Assembly (NCBI RefSeq): GCF_004354365.1
Contig: NZ_SJCY01000003.1
Coordinates: 62,001-126,000 of the forward strand
Length of the DNA: 64,000 nt
DNA from: Pedobacter changchengzhani
GTDB taxonomy: Bacteria; Bacteroidota; Bacteroidia; Sphingobacteriales; Sphingobacteriaceae
Direction: 5' to 3'
Under the pieces are notes generated by a model. The model ran no database searches and was not told the origin of the DNA. It saw nothing but the letters and a program-made list of their open reading frames with translations. Below are positions 61,921 to 64,000 of the stretch, piece by piece; position 1 is the first letter of the stretch, and each line of letters begins with the position of its first letter. Made by a program: the position numbers and the translations under genes.

Positions 61921-62928
61921 ATGAAAAATACAAAAATATTCCTAATTCATATTTTATGCTGGGCGCTTATTCTCGCTTATCAATACAGTGGATATTTTAT
62001 ACAGTCGGCAAATTTCGTTACAGTAGCGCTGGGTATTTCTATGTCGGTAGTTAAACTTGTAGAATTTTATGTCTGCTATTTATTTGTTTATCCAAATTTT
62101 TTAAAAAAAGGGAAAGTGCCACAGCTTATTTTGGGCGTGTTATTTAGTGTGGCTATTTTCATCGCATTGCGATATATTATTGAAGAAGTGCTTTACCTAA
62201 AATGGTTTGGTTTCCACAATTATTCTGAAGGAACAACGGCTTGGTTTTACATTGTCGATAACATTTATTACGGTACATCTTATATTGTAATAGCAGCTGC
62301 CGTTTATGGTGTGCAACAAAGCTTCGAGATTGAGCGAGACAACAGAAAACTGAAGGACGAAGTAATCAAGGCAGAATTATCCTTCTTAAAATCTCAAATT
62401 AACCCGCACTTTTTATACAATACGCTTAACTACGTTTATTCTTTGGCCATTCCCGTATCGGATAAGTTGGCGAATGCTGTACTTCGATTATCAGATTTAA
62501 TGCGATATACTTTAAATGAGCATGTGGATGGAAAAGTGAGTTTGGATAAAGAAGTGGATTATTTAAAGAGTTATATTGAGCTTTTTAAAATGCGTTTTGA
62601 ACCAAATTTTTATGTCGATTTTACAACAGATGGCGTGGCCGATCAAAAAATCGCAGCTTTGGTGTTAATTCCTTTCGTAGAAAATGCTTTTAAGCATGGT
62701 GTGGTTAGTTTTGAGGCACAGCCGATTAGAATAAAACTGAAGGTTGTTGGTAAACGACTAACGTTTGAAGTGAGCAACAAAATAAGCCATGCACAAAAAG
62801 ACATTTCTAGCGGCGTGGGTTTGGTAAATATTAACCGCAGATTGGATTTAATTTATCCTGATAAACATGAATTACTAATTTCGAACAATGGAAATACCTA
62901 CAAAACTACCTTAGTTTTGAATTTGTAA
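61921..62928 (+). CDS. LytS/YehU-like sensor histidine kinase
   Basis: This 335-residue protein has four N-terminal membrane helices (about residues 5-135), a short coiled coil, then the His_kinase motif SQINPHFLYNTLNYVYSL (His about 165) and an ATP-binding domain with VPFVENAFKHGV-like IPFVENAFKHGV. It lacks a periplasmic sensor domain, so it probably senses through its membrane part. It is 45 bases upstream of its response regulator. Confidence 0.93.
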   Translation: MKNTKIFLIHILCWALILAYQYSGYFIQSANFVTVALGISMSVVKLVEFYVCYLFVYPNFLKKGKVPQLILGVLFSVAIFIALRYIIEEVLYLKWFGFHNYSEGTTAWFYIVDNIYYGTSYIVIAAAVYGVQQSFEIERDNRKLKDEVIKAELSFLKSQINPHFLYNTLNYVYSLAIPVSDKLANAVLRLSDLMRYTLNEHVDGKVSLDKEVDYLKSYIELFKMRFEPNFYVDFTTDGVADQKIAALVLIPFVENAFKHGVVSFEAQPIRIKLKVVGKRLTFEVSNKISHAQKDISSGVGLVNINRRLDLIYPDKHELLISNNGNTYKTTLVLNL

Positions 62929-62973
62929 ATGAAATAAAAGATTTTTTTAAACCTTAACCTTGAATAACAAAAT

Positions 62974-63708
62974 ATGATCCGTTGCCTTGCTGTTGATGAC
63001 GAAGCGTATGCATCCGATGTAGTTGCTGCCTTTATTAAAAAAACGCCTTTTTTAGAGTTGATCGGCACTACAACAAGTCCATTTGAAGCCTTAAATTTAG
63101 TGCAGGCTGGAGCAGTTGACCTGGTTTTTTTGGATATTCAAATGCCCGAGTTAACAGGTATTCAATTTTTAAAAATATGTGGCGATAAATGCAAAGTGAT
63201 TTTAACTACTGCATATTCTGAGTTTGCTTTAGCCGGTTTCGATCTCGACGTGGTGGATTATCTTTTGAAACCTATTTCGTACGAACGTTTTTATAAAGCC
63301 GCTTCAAAAGCGAAGCAGATTTTGCAACCAGTGTTGTCTCTACAAAATGAAAAACCAGTACAAGCAATTGTTCAGCAAGAAAATGATTTCATGTTTATTA
63401 AAGGCGATACTAAAAACAAGTTTCTTAAAGTAAATTACAACGATATTTTATACATTGAGGGGCTAAAAAATTATGTTTCGGTATATACCGAAACGCAACG
63501 GCTTATCACTTACCAACCTTTGCGAGAGCTTGAAGTTGAACTGCCAAAGCCTCCATTTTACCGCGTACATAAATCATATATCGTTTCTTTAGAAAAAATA
63601 AAGATGATTGATGGGAATACGCTTTTCATCAACGATCAATCCATCCCGGTAGGAGAAACTTATAAAGAAGAATTTTTTAAAATGATTAGAGAAGGGAAAA
63701 AAGGTTAA
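62974..63708 (+). CDS. LytTR-family response regulator
   Basis: This 244-residue protein has a receiver domain with phosphoacceptor Asp54 (LVFLDIQMPELTG) and a C-terminal LytTR DNA-binding domain (about 135-240, with ILYIEGLKNYVSVYT and FYRVHKSYIVSLEKI). LytTR proteins bind paired 9-bp direct repeats, as found upstream at 61776-61880. It should regulate its own operon and the divergent TonB receptor. Confidence 0.95.
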   Translation: MIRCLAVDDEAYASDVVAAFIKKTPFLELIGTTTSPFEALNLVQAGAVDLVFLDIQMPELTGIQFLKICGDKCKVILTTAYSEFALAGFDLDVVDYLLKPISYERFYKAASKAKQILQPVLSLQNEKPVQAIVQQENDFMFIKGDTKNKFLKVNYNDILYIEGLKNYVSVYTETQRLITYQPLRELEVELPKPPFYRVHKSYIVSLEKIKMIDGNTLFINDQSIPVGETYKEEFFKMIREGKKG

Positions 63709-63798
63709 TGCTAAAGCTAGACTTTCATTTAAAATATTTCTTGGTTAGTATTATTGCGTGTGTGTATAATTTTCGGTAATTAATTCGTTCGGATTTTT

Positions 63799-63806
63799 TA
63801 TGTTTG
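63799..63806 (+). promoter_or_regulatory. -7 promoter element of the MazG-like gene
   Basis: TATGTTTG matches TAnnTTTG, 29 bases before the ATG. Confidence 0.5.
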
Positions 63807-63835
63807 CGAAACAAAGATTAAACACATTATAAGTT

Positions 63836-64000
63836 ATGCAAGAATCTAATTCATTAAATCAAGTAGCAGAATTTCACAGCACTTTTCAGCACCCAATTCA
63901 GCCAAATCCTATAATTCCGGCGAAACAACGTGCAAATTTACGCGTTTCTTTATTGGCAGAAGAGTTGAAAGAATTACAAGAAGCGATTGATAATGATGAT
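63836..64000 (+). CDS. MazG-like nucleotide pyrophosphohydrolase (3' end outside window)
   Basis: Fifty-five codons are visible from ATG 63836. The segment RANLRVSLLAEELKELQEAI with its Glu pairs resembles the first helix and metal site of MazG/PRA-PH-type NTP pyrophosphohydrolases. The frame is still open at the window edge, so the call is tentative. Confidence 0.6.
   Translation, partial: MQESNSLNQVAEFHSTFQHPIQPNPIIPAKQRANLRVSLLAEELKELQEAIDNDD

Overview
The window is AT-rich chromosomal DNA from a member of the Bacteroidota, most likely a Sphingobacteriaceae (Pedobacter-like). Evidence: SusC/SusD pair with an ECF sigma/FecR regulator, several TAnnTTTG (-7) promoters, few Shine-Dalgarno sequences, DUF4293 next to truA, the order parA-parB-DUF5683-dapB-lepB, and LytTR signalling. 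No insertion sequence, prophage or CRISPR array is visible. One tRNA gene (Phe) is present.

Layout. 1-4.4 kb: cryptochrome-DASH (5' truncated), cardiolipin synthase, DUF4293 protein, truA. 4.7-6.5 kb: ABC exporter. 6.5-16.3 kb: the most notable block, ECF sigma, FecR anti-sigma, STN-containing SusC, SusD, a lipoprotein cyanophycinase-family (S51) peptidase, an exported isoaspartyl peptidase/asparaginase and a second exported S51 peptidase. This reads as a polysaccharide-utilisation-locus architecture rebuilt for a peptide polymer, probably cyanophycin (multi-L-arginyl-poly-L-aspartate) or a related beta-aspartyl polymer: surface cleavage, SusCD import, periplasmic trimming to dipeptides, hydrolysis to amino acids. 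16.7-21.7 kb: rlmF, two sugar-transfer enzymes, gap, DUF2891. 22.5-27 kb: parAB-DUF5683-dapB-lepB. 27.1-27.7 kb: yefM-yoeB toxin-antitoxin with a triple GTAC operator. 27.8-34.4 kb: Ldh-type dehydrogenase, YihY protein, META lipoprotein, AlkB-like enzyme, a repeat-filled intergenic block, dnaK. 35.6-40.5 kb: sugar kinase/nucleotidyltransferase pair, HerA-like ATPase, cbpM-cbpA. 41-47.5 kb: M42 peptidase, a barrel protein coupled to an acetyltransferase, MFS, acyl-CoA carboxylase beta, porin. 47.6-48.8 kb: a small gene, a KilA-N gene carrying a 26-bp palindrome, and a remnant related to the small gene. 48.9-55.7 kb: mtgA, AsmA-like protein, and an Fe-S electron-transfer pair. 55.9-64 kb: tRNA-Phe, S41 peptidase, LEA-like lipoprotein, GNAT, a TonB-dependent receptor divergent from a LytS/LytTR two-component pair with paired 9-bp repeats between them, and the start of a MazG-like gene.

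Intergenic DNA is unusually structured. Many gaps consist of degenerate heptamer arrays (period 7, an AGT/ACT core or a CTTTGTTCC-like theme), one gap holds a hexamer array, and several short hairpin elements recur at distant places. These are reported as separate findings because ordinary gene annotation does not explain them.

All function calls rest on reading motifs and family resemblance by eye; no database search was run.
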